DNA from: Gordonia tangerina
Lineage (GTDB): Bacteria; Actinomycetota; Actinomycetes; Mycobacteriales; Mycobacteriaceae
Assembly (NCBI RefSeq): GCF_021556435.1
Contig: NZ_JAKGCU010000036.1
Location: 1 to 34,491 of the forward strand
Reading direction: 5' to 3'
Length of the DNA: 34,491 nucleotides
Under the pieces are notes generated by a model. It had not been told where the DNA came from and searched no databases. It saw only the letters and a program-made list of their open reading frames with translations. Shown here piece after piece: positions 15,655 through 24,134 of this stretch. The translations under genes were made by a program, and so were the position numbers. Every line of letters begins with the position of its first letter. Positions within the stretch are counted from its first letter, which is position 1.

Positions 15655-16017
15655 ATGCCGAAGTCTCTGCCCGTCATCGATGTCAGCGCGCCAATATGTT
15701 GCACACCCGTCTCCGCGGCCCCCGTCGACGACGCGACTGCCCTCGAGATCGCACTGCGACTCAAAGCGCTCGCAGATCCGGCACGCATCAAGTTGCTGTC
15801 GATTCTTCTCGCCGACAACGCGGATGGGATCTGCACATGTGACCTCGCGACCGGCCTCGGGCTGACCGAGGCCACCACCAGCCATCACCTCGGCCAACTC
15901 CGTAAGGCAGGCATGGTGACCCCAGAGCGACGCGGGATGAACGTCTACTACCGGGCGCAGCCCGAATCGCTCAACGCGCTGTGCACGGTGCTCGGGACGT
16001 CGCCGAACTGCCGCTGA
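15655..16017 (+). CDS. arsR: second ArsR-family metal-responsive repressor
   Basis: 120 residues. The HTH is at about 65-95 (LTEATTSHHLGQLRKAGMVT). Cysteines are placed for metal sensing: CC at about 15-16, CTCDL at about 61-65 and one near the C terminus (PNCR). The N-terminal CC plus CTCDL layout resembles actinobacterial ArsR/CmtR-like sensors of As(III), Sb(III) or Cd(II). The ATG follows AGGGTGAG; an in-frame upstream start is not obvious. It is divergent from cadI/arsI and shares the 15576-15634 boxes. A terminator follows at 16139-16155. Confidence 0.88.
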   Translation: MPKSLPVIDVSAPICCTPVSAAPVDDATALEIALRLKALADPARIKLLSILLADNADGICTCDLATGLGLTEATTSHHLGQLRKAGMVTPERRGMNVYYRAQPESLNALCTVLGTSPNCR

Positions 16018-16138
16018 TCCGGACCGCAATCTCCTCCGGTGGCGGGGAACGCGCGCCTTGATCCGTGCGGAACTGCGGGGACGCATAATCCAGTTGCCGG
16101 CCTGCGGGAAGTCGGTTGAAATCTCGTGTTCGCTGATA

Positions 16139-16155
16139 CCCCTCGCCCCGAGGGG
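16139..16155. terminator. compact GC hairpin between convergent genes
   Basis: CCCCTCG (16139-16145) and CGAGGGG (16149-16155) form a 7-bp stem with a 3-base loop, between the arsR2 stop (16017) and the DUF222 stop (16163). It can serve both directions. No T tract follows. Confidence 0.5.
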
Positions 16156-16162
16156 GCAGCTT

Positions 16163-17863
16163 CTAGGGGTGTCGGCAGCGTCGGTCGCGATAGAGGTACA
16201 TCACTCCGGCGCGCGGTGTCGCCGACGGTCTGCAGAGGCCTGCGTGTGCTCGTCGCAGCCGTGCACGCAGAGCGTCGCCGACCGCCAGGGTCTCGGGACA
16301 GGTCAGGATTGGCGTGGCAGTTTCTGGGTGGGTGCCACTCGGGCGGGCGCCGAGCGGATCGTGGACTGGAGTGCCGTCCCTACCCAGTGCTTCGACGGGT
16401 TCGGGACGACGACACTCGGCGCGGCGGCCGCGGGGATCGTCACAAGGGGATGGCTCGGCTGTAGGGGATGTGACGTCGTCTGAGTTGCCGGCGCGCGAAC
16501 AGTCGGCTGCCGACCCATCCCGGGACGACGGTTCGAGCGCGGTCTCGTCGGTGAGAACAGTATCGCCCGTGCAACTTTCGGCGTCGCCCACTCGTATCTC
16601 GCACCCGCGGGCGCTGTCCTCACCGACACCGGCTTCATCGATGCCGGGCTGTTCTCTGGGCGCTTCGGCCGATGTCGCTTCCGCCGATGTCGCTTCCGCC
16701 GATGTCGTTTCGGGCGGTGTCGTTTCGGGCGGTGTCGTTTCGGGCGTGGTTGTTTCGGGCGTGGTCGTCGCTGGCATGGTCGGGCCGTGTGTGGCCGTGG
16801 TCTCGGGTGTGACCTTGTTGTCGTCGACCGCGGCCGACGGGGTCGCGTTGGCGGCCTGCTTGCGGGTGCGGGCGGTGCAGGTGTCGTAACCGCATGCGCA
16901 TTCCAGGCGCACGTCGGGGACGCTGTGGATTTCGGCGAGGGCGATGGCGCGTCGGTGTCCGACGCGGCGCGGGTCGCGGCGGCAGACCCGTTCGGCGATG
17001 AGGTCGGCGATGCGGTGTTGGAGGTGGATGGCGTGTTCGGCGCTCAGGCAGGCCGACATTTGCATGTGGCCGAAGGCTTCTTTGGCGAAAGTGACGTTCT
17101 GGAAGGCTTGAGCCACGTCCTCGCGGGCCTGGGCGTGGGCGTCGGGGTCCAGACTGATCAACGCGCTGTCGAGTTCGTCGCGCAGCACGGTGTCGGGAGT
17201 GGGCCGGTAGGCCAGTTCCAGGGCGATGTCTTCGAAATCGACGGGCGCGTCGGCCGGATCCTCGGGTGTCTTCTCGTCAACTGTGTCGTCCGTGGAGCCC
17301 GGGTCGTCACCCGTATCCGTGTCGTCGGTGCTCGCGTCGTCGTGGGCGCCGGTCTGCCCGTCTGTGGCGGGTTCGTCATCTGTTGTCGTGGGGGTGGGTC
17401 GGGGGCCGAGCGCTTCGTCGAGGATGTCGTTGAGGCGTGGTCGCAGGTTGCCTTTGGGGGCGGTCTGCGAGCTGGTGGCCAGTTCGGTGACGCGGTGGGT
17501 GCTGAAGTCTCCGGCGAGGTAGGCCAACCGGATTTTGGGCAGGTCGGCCAGCATGTGCGCCAGTGAGGCCCATTCGCCGGCTTTGCCGCGGGTGATGCCC
17601 AGTTGCAGGGAGATCTCGCCGATGGCGTATTTGTGGGCTGTGGTGTGGGAGCTGGAGTTGGCGTGTGGGCCTTGTCCGTTCATGCGGTCGTTGTAGGCGC
17701 GGTCGCCGATCATGCCGGCACCGAGCACGGTGCGGGCCTCGGATTGGCGGCTCAAGCGCAGCGTGTCGCGCACACCCTCGGCGTAGGCCATCTGTTCGGC
17801 GACACCATCGAGCGGCGCCGACAACACGGTGTCATCGGCGTCGTGATCGGTGAAGGAGAACAC
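16163..17863 (-). CDS. DUF222 (13E12-type) protein lacking its HNH domain
   Basis: 566 residues from a GTG behind AGAAGGG. Residues about 15-150 and 205-320 match the DUF222 helical region, including FSTHRVTELATSSQTA (about 120) and RRDPRRVGHRRAIALAEIHS (about 295), then ECACGYDTCTARTRKQ. Two disordered inserts interrupt or follow it: an Asp/Thr-rich stretch (about 155-205) and a long Pro/Thr/Glu/Ala tail (about 345-500) with pentapeptide repeats. The usual C-terminal HNH nuclease (FPGC...H...NL..LC..HH) is missing. The frame stops at DRRCRHP, and no HNH is found in the 120 bases after the stop. Such proteins are numerous, often linked to mobile DNA, and of unclear function. Confidence 0.82.
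   Translation of the reverse strand: MFSFTDHDADDTVLSAPLDGVAEQMAYAEGVRDTLRLSRQSEARTVLGAGMIGDRAYNDRMNGQGPHANSSSHTTAHKYAIGEISLQLGITRGKAGEWASLAHMLADLPKIRLAYLAGDFSTHRVTELATSSQTAPKGNLRPRLNDILDEALGPRPTPTTTDDEPATDGQTGAHDDASTDDTDTGDDPGSTDDTVDEKTPEDPADAPVDFEDIALELAYRPTPDTVLRDELDSALISLDPDAHAQAREDVAQAFQNVTFAKEAFGHMQMSACLSAEHAIHLQHRIADLIAERVCRRDPRRVGHRRAIALAEIHSVPDVRLECACGYDTCTARTRKQAANATPSAAVDDNKVTPETTATHGPTMPATTTPETTTPETTPPETTPPETTSAEATSAEATSAEAPREQPGIDEAGVGEDSARGCEIRVGDAESCTGDTVLTDETALEPSSRDGSAADCSRAGNSDDVTSPTAEPSPCDDPRGRRAECRRPEPVEALGRDGTPVHDPLGARPSGTHPETATPILTCPETLAVGDALRARLRRAHAGLCRPSATPRAGVMYLYRDRRCRHP
16662..16766. repeat. 15-bp minisatellite, seven units
   Basis: Seven head-to-tail 15-base units: three close to GCTTCCGCCGATGTC, two GTTTCGGGCGGTGTC and two GTTTCGGGCGTGGTT/C. 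A decayed eighth unit follows to 16781. They keep the frame and encode the PETTP/AEATS pentapeptides of the DUF222 protein on the minus strand. Confidence 0.9.
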
Positions 17864-18221
17864 CAGACGACCCTTCTTTTGAGACGGCGGCGGCCAACGA
17901 ATCAGGAACTACAGTCAGGCTAACGATGGGATCCGACAACAACGGTCCACCAGCATCGGAGGATGCGGCACCGGCGCGGCGTCATCGAACAAATCCAGAG
18001 TATCGACGGGGTACGACACGTTCGGTGCCACAGCGGCAGATCCGCGACTACAACCCACCAAGTCCTCGGCCGGACAATCCGATTCGCCGGGAGCGGTTCG
18101 AGTGCGCGTCACGGCTCGACGCTCGTTCTCGTGCAATGTGTCGCACTCTTGTCCAGTGGGTATCCACATTCGGCGTTACCTCTGGCTGTTGTTGTACTGG
18201 AAAGCGAGGATCGACACCAAC
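17864..18221. other. 358-base divergent intergenic region
   Basis: The region lies between the DUF222 gene (minus) and the oxidoreductase gene (plus). A plus-strand open frame from 17926 has no recognisable protein character and overlaps the next gene out of frame. A TTGTCC near 18150 could be part of the promoter for the oxidoreductase, but no convincing -10 was picked. No repeat, RNA gene or gene remnant was recognised. Confidence 0.4.
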
Positions 18222-19157
18222 ATGCGCGCGATCACGTACTCCCGCTTCGGCGGGCCTGATGTCTTGGAGCTCACCGAATTGCCCGAGCCCAAAGTCGGGC
18301 CGGACTCAGTGCTGGTGCGAGTCCATGCCTCGAGCGTGAACCCCGTCGACTGGAAGGTGCGAGAAGGACACCTCGACCCGATCATGGACAGCGTATTCCC
18401 AGTCATCCCGGGCTGGGACGTGGCCGGAGTCGTCGAACAGGTCGGCCTGGACACACCCGAATTCCGCGTTGGCGATGAGGTGTTCGGCTACGTCCGCAAA
18501 GATGTGGTGGGCGGGACCGTCGCCGGCGGCACGTTCGCCGAGTTGGTCGCAGCGCCGGTCCGAACCCTCGCACACAAGCCGGCCACCTGGTCGTTCGAGC
18601 AGGCGGCTGCGGTACCTCTCGCCGGCCTTACGGCATATCAGACGACCCACCGCGCCGGTGTGCAGCACGACCACACGGTCCTCATCCATGCTGCCGCGGG
18701 TGGAGTCGGGTCGTTCGCGGTTCAGATCGCCCGATCGATCGGCGCGCGGATCATCGGCACAGCATCGGAGGACAACCACCAGTATCTGCGCAGCCTGGGC
18801 GCAGAGGCCATCACCTACGGTGAGGGCATCGTCGAACGTGTACGTGAGTTGGCACCCGAGGGTGTCGACGTGGTCCTGGACTATGTCGGCGGCGACGCGC
18901 TCGACCCGGTGCCCGACGTACTTCGTGACGGCGGAACGGTCGCCTCGATCACCGATGCCCGGGCGCGCGACGAGTTCGGCGGTCACTACATCTGGGTGCG
19001 CCCCGACGTCGCTGACCTCACCGAGCTCGCGCGCCTCGGCGACGCGGGCGAACTCGTGCCCGAGATCGCGGAGGTCTTCGACCTCGCCGAGGCCGCGGCC
19101 GCCCACCGGCGCAGCGAGTCCGGCCATGTCCGGGGAAAGATCGTCGTACGGATGTGA
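18222..19157 (+). CDS. NADP-dependent quinone oxidoreductase-like (MDR zinc-less type)
   Basis: 311 residues from the ATG at 18222 (MRAITYSRFGGPDVLEL), with GAGGA about 12 bases upstream. The N-terminal GroES-like domain (about 1-120) has ASSVNPVDWKVREG, and the nucleotide-binding domain has AAAGGVGSFAVQIARSIGA at about 151-169. No structural or catalytic zinc cysteines are present, as in quinone oxidoreductases of the medium-chain family. It should reduce quinones or enones with NADPH. The frame is open upstream to 18102, but that stretch is not part of the domain. The next gene, a ferredoxin reductase, follows on the same strand. Confidence 0.88.
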   Translation: MRAITYSRFGGPDVLELTELPEPKVGPDSVLVRVHASSVNPVDWKVREGHLDPIMDSVFPVIPGWDVAGVVEQVGLDTPEFRVGDEVFGYVRKDVVGGTVAGGTFAELVAAPVRTLAHKPATWSFEQAAAVPLAGLTAYQTTHRAGVQHDHTVLIHAAAGGVGSFAVQIARSIGARIIGTASEDNHQYLRSLGAEAITYGEGIVERVRELAPEGVDVVLDYVGGDALDPVPDVLRDGGTVASITDARARDEFGGHYIWVRPDVADLTELARLGDAGELVPEIAEVFDLAEAAAAHRRSESGHVRGKIVVRM

Positions 19158-19244
19158 CGACACAGTACGACTGTGGATACGCGACGCTTTCGTCGAGTCT
19201 GGTCACAACGTGTCGGCATCCGGCCGATTGGGTACCCGCATCAG

Positions 19245-20399
19245 GTGAATGACCGAGGGTTGATCGTGATCGGCAGCGGACCTGCCGGCGTCGCCGCCGC
19301 TGCGGCGTTTCGCGAGTATTGCGACGATGTGCCGGTACGGATGCTCACTGCCGATGTGGATCGGCCCTACTTCCGTCCACCGCTCAGCAAGGAGTTCTTG
19401 CGCGGCGAAACCGAGGACGTCAGCAGGGACGGTGCCGAGTGGTGTGCCGATCATGGCGTGGAATTGTTGACGGGCACGCGCGTCGACGCGATCGAGGTCG
19501 AGCAGCGCGTCGTTGTCGCGGCGGGCGCGCGGTACCCCTATACCGAACTGATCCTCGCGTGCGGTGCCAGTCCGACGCCGCCGCCGGTGCCCGGTGGAGA
19601 TCTCGCGCACATACTGCGGTCACAGCGAGACGCGATACAACTGCGAGATGCGGCGCGTCGGGCAGATTCCGCGGTGGTCATCGGCGCCGGATTCATCGGG
19701 TGCGAAGCAGCGGCATCGCTGGCGATGCAGGGTCTTTCGGTGACATTGGTTGCACCAGACGAGTTCCCGCAGCAGAAACGCCTCGGCGCCGAAACCGGTC
19801 AGAGATTGGCGGCGCTGGTGGAGAAATCCGGCACTCGGTTCGTCGGAGACACCAGGGTGCAGGAGATCACCGGCGACAGCGTCGTGCTCGACGATGGTGT
19901 GTCCGTGCACGCCGATCTCATCGTCGCGGCCACCGGCGTCGCACCCAACAGTGCTATCGCCGAGACCGGCGGGCTCGAGGTCAAGCACTCCCGCATCGTT
20001 GTCGACGCCGGGATGCAGACCTTCTGGCACGGCGTCTTCGCGGCCGGCGACGTGGCACTGGGCGTCAACACCACCGCGCGACGCCCGATCGCCATCGAGC
20101 ACTGGCAGGATGCGACCGATCAAGGTGCGGTCGCCGGTCGGCGTGCCGCAGGGGCTGACGCGGCCTGGTCGCAGGTCCCGGGGTTCTGGACGACCATCGG
20201 CGACGAGACCCTCAAGTATCACGCGTGGGGTGACGGATACGACCGCAGTCGACTCGTCGACCACGGCTCGGGTTGCACCGTCTGGTACGAGGCCGACGAA
20301 GCCGTCGTCGGCGTGCTGACACACAACGCCGACGACGACTACGACCTTGGGGAGAGGCTGATTCGCGACCGGAAGCCGGCGCCGGTCCCCATGCAGTGA
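19245..20399 (+). CDS. FAD-dependent ferredoxin reductase-like oxidoreductase
   Basis: About 384 residues. FAD-binding GSGPAGVAAA is at about 9-18, RPYFRPPLSKEFLRG at about 44, NAD-binding GAGFIGCEAAASLAMQG at about 146-162, and the second FAD motif VFAAGDVALG at about 263. The C-terminal reductase domain contains PGFWTTIGDETLKY. It matches BenA-D/rubredoxin-type NAD(P)H:ferredoxin reductases that feed electrons to oxygenases or P450s. The GTG at 19245 is chosen because the Rossmann strand begins right after it; a GTG at 19173 is possible. The partner ferredoxin is not in the window. It converges on rsgA. Confidence 0.85.
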   Translation: MNDRGLIVIGSGPAGVAAAAAFREYCDDVPVRMLTADVDRPYFRPPLSKEFLRGETEDVSRDGAEWCADHGVELLTGTRVDAIEVEQRVVVAAGARYPYTELILACGASPTPPPVPGGDLAHILRSQRDAIQLRDAARRADSAVVIGAGFIGCEAAASLAMQGLSVTLVAPDEFPQQKRLGAETGQRLAALVEKSGTRFVGDTRVQEITGDSVVLDDGVSVHADLIVAATGVAPNSAIAETGGLEVKHSRIVVDAGMQTFWHGVFAAGDVALGVNTTARRPIAIEHWQDATDQGAVAGRRAAGADAAWSQVPGFWTTIGDETLKYHAWGDGYDRSRLVDHGSGCTVWYEADEAVVGVLTHNADDDYDLGERLIRDRKPAPVPMQ

Positions 20400-20419
20400 C
20401 CGGGTGGTCGCCGACGTGC

Positions 20420-21544
20420 TCAGCGGTGACGGTTGCCCGACCGTTGCTTGATGGCTCGTCGCATGCGCGCGATCTCCTTCTTGTTGTGTCGTTCCCGCTC
20501 GGCGCGAAGGCGGGCGTCGGAACGGGAGGCGACGTAGGCGTTCTCGCGGAGAAGTCGACGGTAGCTGTCGAGGCGGCGCTGGGGGATTTCGCCGGAATCC
20601 ACGGCTGTCAGGACGGCGCACCCTGGCTCGACGGTGTGTGCGCAGTCGGTGAATCGGCAGTCGCCGGCCAGTTCGACGATCTCGGAGAAGGTCTGGTCGA
20701 GCCCCTCGTCGACCCCAAGAACGCCAACACCCCGCAGTCCAGGGGTGTCCAGGAGGACTCCGCCCGTGGGCAGTGGCAACAATTCCCGCCAGGCGGTGGT
20801 GTGGCGGCCCTTGCCGTCACTGCTGCGCACCGCCCCGGTCGCCAACCGGTTCTCGCCAAGCAGACAGTTGCCCAGAGTGGACTTGCCCACTCCGGACGGT
20901 CCGAGCAGAACGACCGTGCCCGACAGCGCGCCGACCACGGTGTCCATACCCTCACCGGTCGTCGCGCTGGTGACCAGCACCTGCACCCCGGGCGCGACGC
21001 CCGACACCTCGTCCAACGCCTGCGGGACGTCGGCGCATCGGTCCGCCTTGGTGAGCACCACCACCGGAGTGCCGCCGCTTTCCCAGGCCAGCGCCAGTAT
21101 CCGTTCGATACGTCCTGGCTTGATCGGATCGGCGAGAGAGACGACCACCACAACGGTGTCGACATTGGCGGCCAAAACCTGGCCCCGTGAGGTACCCGCC
21201 GCGGACGCTCGGACCACGGCTGTCCGACGCGGCACGATCTCGACGATTGTCGCGGCGTCGATCCTGGTGGACGGTCGGAGTGCCACCCAATCTCCGGTGC
21301 AGGGTGTCAGCGATTCCGCTGCGGTGGATGGGGGAGATGCTGCCGCCCGCACCGGGCCGGTCTCGGCGACGACGTCGCAGTGCCCACGCTCGGCGCGCAC
21401 GACCCGGGCCGGCACCAAACCGTGGGCGCGGTGGCCGGCGAACGACTTCTCGAGGTTCGTGTCCCAACCGAAGTCGGCGACGGTCATCTCGGGAACGGAA
21501 GTGAAATGGGTTGAGGGTTGATGGGTTTCGGGTTCAGGAAACAC
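20420..21544 (-). CDS. rsgA: ribosome small-subunit-dependent GTPase A
   Basis: 374 residues. A circularly permuted GTPase: NVDTVVVVVSL and VVLTKAD (G4) come first (about 127-165), then the P-loop GPSGVGKST (about 215-223), G2/G3 as GKGRHTT and DTPG, and the zinc site CRFTDCAHTVEPGC (about 292-305). The N-terminal 100 residues form the OB-fold that binds the 30S subunit. RsgA acts late in 30S maturation. The C terminus is basic (RAERERHNKKEIARMRRAIK). The GTG at 21544 has AAAGG upstream. It is a chromosomal housekeeping-type gene. Confidence 0.92.
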   Translation of the reverse strand: MFPEPETHQPSTHFTSVPEMTVADFGWDTNLEKSFAGHRAHGLVPARVVRAERGHCDVVAETGPVRAAASPPSTAAESLTPCTGDWVALRPSTRIDAATIVEIVPRRTAVVRASAAGTSRGQVLAANVDTVVVVVSLADPIKPGRIERILALAWESGGTPVVVLTKADRCADVPQALDEVSGVAPGVQVLVTSATTGEGMDTVVGALSGTVVLLGPSGVGKSTLGNCLLGENRLATGAVRSSDGKGRHTTAWRELLPLPTGGVLLDTPGLRGVGVLGVDEGLDQTFSEIVELAGDCRFTDCAHTVEPGCAVLTAVDSGEIPQRRLDSYRRLLRENAYVASRSDARLRAERERHNKKEIARMRRAIKQRSGNRHR

Positions 21545-21902
21545 GGGAGATACCTTTGCCGGAGGGGCCTCCCGAGTCGGTACCCACGCCTGGCGAACTC
21601 AGACGGAACGAGCAGGATTCGTGGTGCGAGTCAGGATTGAGCCCGGGAAATGAGGACGAATGAGTCGCTGCACTCGGCAGCCCTACCGGCGGTCATCAAC
21701 GCACACTCCTGGATCATGGCGGCGGACCCATCGCCTGCCGCGATGCCCACTCTAACGCCGCCCAATCGGATTCTCCACGGGTTTTCGCGGGTGTTCCCGC
21801 GCGGCAGTTCTACAAGGGTCAGGGGTGAGCCACGAATATCGAGGGAAAGTTTGGGTGGTTTCCCTGATTCTCTGAGCGGAGTCGCTACGTCACCATCAAT
21901 GC
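21545..21902. other. 358-base divergent intergenic region with inverted repeats
   Basis: It lies between rsgA (minus) and the MMPL gene (plus). A hairpin CGCGGG-TGTT-CCCGCG lies at 21786-21801, and a dyad AGGGAAA/TTTCCCT (21842-21848 and 21859-21865) lies about 40 bases before the MMPL start, where an operator would be expected. No protein-like frame and no known riboswitch was recognised. Confidence 0.45.
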
Positions 21903-24098
21903 ATGTTCACTTCGGTGGCGGGATGGACGGTTCGCAATCGTTGGTCGGTGGTGGCCGGGTGGGCGGTCGCGCTCGTCAGTTGTGTTGTGTTGGCAGGGAT
22001 CTTCGGCGGTGACTCGATCACGAACTTCGCCGACGACGAACGAACCGAATCCGGCCGAGCGCTCGCCACTCTCAACGCCGCGGCCGGGGGATCGGCGGCC
22101 GACGAGGCGCGCGTCGTTGTCGCGACCGCCCCGACCGTGCCCGGGGGCGTGCGAAACCCGGCGGTCCGGGCCGAGGTGGACGCGCTCCGCCAACGCATCA
22201 CCGCCGTCGATCCCGACACGCAGATGGCAGACCTCTACACTTCCGACGTCACCGGCGACACCGCGATCTCATCGGATTCCACCGTCGGCTACACCACGCT
22301 GACTGTGCCAGCGCATCCTGATGGCGAGCGCGCGGATCTCGTCGCCGAGATCAAGGATGCATCATCACAGTTCGATGCCCCGGACAGCCGTGTGAACTTC
22401 GCGGGTGACTGGTTCGCCGACGAGGCACCGGCAGGCATGGGCGAGGCGATCGGCATCGGTCTGGCGATGATCATCCTGCTCATCGCATTCGGGACGGTCA
22501 TTGCCGCGGGACTACCCCTGGTGACGGCGCTGTTCGGTGTCGGGGTCGGCGCGTCGGTACTCCTGCTATTGCAGAACGTGGTGGATACCCCGAGCTTTGC
22601 GGTGTCGCTTACCGCAATGCTCGGAATCGGGGTGGGCATCGACTACGCATTGCTCATCCTGACGCGGTTTCGCGCTGCCCTGGCCGATGGCTGCGCGGTC
22701 CCCGACGCGGTGCTCGCCGCCATGAACACCGCCGGGCGATCGGTCGCCTTCGCCGGGGCGACGGTCACCATCGCCATAGCCGGTCTGCTGACCCAGGGTG
22801 GAGTGATCGGACCAACGATGACCCTCGCCGGGTGCGCCGGTGTGCTCGCGGTGATGCTGGCCGCCCTCACGCTGTTGCCGGCGCTGCTCGCGATCATCGG
22901 CACACGCGTCAACAAGCTCGCGATTCCGGGATTGCGGACCCGCCCCGGAGCCGACGGCGCGTTGGCCCAACGCTGGAGCCGGACCGTGCAGCGGCATCCA
23001 TGGGGCGGGGTGCTGGTGGCCCTGGCGATCCTCATCGTGCTGACCATCCCGGCATTCGACCTGCGACTCGGCTTCGGCGATGCCGGCAACCGGCCGGCGC
23101 AGGACACCACCCGAATCGCCTACGACGATCTCGCCCGCGGTTTCGGTGCCGGCGCGAACGGGCCGCTGTACCTGGTCACCGAACTGCCTGACGGCGCCGG
23201 GGGAGTCGCCGAGCTCGATGCACTCGCCACCCGGCTCGAGGGCACCGACGGGGTCGCGACGGTGAGTCCACCGATCCCGCTGGGTCGCGTGGACGGCACT
23301 CCGGTGGCGATGCTGTCGGTCACGCCGACGACCGGCCCGCAGGATGCGGAGACGCTGGACCTGGTGCATCGCATTCGTGCCGATCTCGTCCCGGAATCCG
23401 GATTGACAGTGGAACTCACCGGCGCCGCCGTCGGCGGCAGCGACTTCGCCGAACTCACCCTCGACCGGCTACCGCTGATGGTCGCGATAGTGCTGATCTG
23501 CTCGTTTCTGCTGTTGGCGTTGGCTTTTCGATCCCTGGTCGTCCCCACCAAGGCGATCGTGATGAACCTGCTCTCGCTGGGTGCCGCGTTCGGTGTGATC
23601 GTCGCGGTGTTCCAGTGGGGTTGGGGGATGGAACTCATCGGGATCGGCAAGATCGGTCCCACCGAGGCCTGGGTGCCGATCGTGCTGTTCGCCGTCGCCT
23701 TCGGTCTCGCGATGGACTACGAGGTGTTCCTGGTTTCACGAATCCGCGAACGCTATCTGGCCACCGGCGATCCGACGACCTCGGTCACCGAGGGCCTCGC
23801 GAAGACGGCGCGAGTGATCACCGCCGCGGCCGCGATCATGGTGTGTGTGTTCGCGAGCTTCGTGTTCTTCGACGACCGCGGCCTCAAGGCGATGGGGCTC
23901 GGGCTGGCCACCGCAGTGTTCATCGATGCGACGGTGGTGCGAATGTTGTTGGTGCCCGCGACGATGGAGATCCTGGGTCGTTACAACTGGTACTGGCCGT
24001 CGTGGCTGTCGCGCGTGCCGTCCCTCGACGGGGTGCATCGAAGCGCCGTCGAGCCCGATGAATCCCCGGCCGTGTCGACACGCGCCGACGTCGGATAG
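21903..24098 (+). CDS. MMPL-family RND transporter
   Basis: 731 residues with two MMPL repeats and about 12 helices. An N-terminal helix (about 15-35) is followed by an extracytoplasmic loop to about 175, then five helices holding GIGVGIDYALLILTRFR (about 242-258). The second repeat has a loop (about 390-520) and helices with FGLAMDYEVFLVSRIRERYL (about 600-619). The conserved Asp-Tyr pairs carry protons in this family. MMPL proteins export lipids or siderophores across the inner membrane. No lipid-synthesis genes are adjacent, so the cargo is unknown. The ATG has no clear ribosome site; a dyad at 21842-21865 may be its operator. Confidence 0.9.
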   Translation: MFTSVAGWTVRNRWSVVAGWAVALVSCVVLAGIFGGDSITNFADDERTESGRALATLNAAAGGSAADEARVVVATAPTVPGGVRNPAVRAEVDALRQRITAVDPDTQMADLYTSDVTGDTAISSDSTVGYTTLTVPAHPDGERADLVAEIKDASSQFDAPDSRVNFAGDWFADEAPAGMGEAIGIGLAMIILLIAFGTVIAAGLPLVTALFGVGVGASVLLLLQNVVDTPSFAVSLTAMLGIGVGIDYALLILTRFRAALADGCAVPDAVLAAMNTAGRSVAFAGATVTIAIAGLLTQGGVIGPTMTLAGCAGVLAVMLAALTLLPALLAIIGTRVNKLAIPGLRTRPGADGALAQRWSRTVQRHPWGGVLVALAILIVLTIPAFDLRLGFGDAGNRPAQDTTRIAYDDLARGFGAGANGPLYLVTELPDGAGGVAELDALATRLEGTDGVATVSPPIPLGRVDGTPVAMLSVTPTTGPQDAETLDLVHRIRADLVPESGLTVELTGAAVGGSDFAELTLDRLPLMVAIVLICSFLLLALAFRSLVVPTKAIVMNLLSLGAAFGVIVAVFQWGWGMELIGIGKIGPTEAWVPIVLFAVAFGLAMDYEVFLVSRIRERYLATGDPTTSVTEGLAKTARVITAAAAIMVCVFASFVFFDDRGLKAMGLGLATAVFIDATVVRMLLVPATMEILGRYNWYWPSWLSRVPSLDGVHRSAVEPDESPAVSTRADVG

Positions 24099-24111
24099 AC
24101 AGCGCGTCCAT

Positions 24112-24124
24112 GCCGGTCGCCGGC
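24112..24124. terminator. short hairpin between convergent genes
   Basis: GCCGG-TCG-CCGGC sits between the MMPL stop and the hydrolase/UPF0158 stop. The stem is only 5 bp, so this is a weak candidate. Confidence 0.3.
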
Positions 24125-24134
24125 GGTGTGTTGG

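Noticed and set aside
16662..16781. Short regular repeats considered as a CRISPR array
   Set aside because: The 15-base units are head to tail with no spacers and encode a pentapeptide repeat in frame.
21545..21660. GC-rich leader of rsgA considered as a riboswitch
   Set aside because: It did not match the ydaO, M-box, TPP, cobalamin or SAM motifs I know, and rsgA is not a usual riboswitch target.
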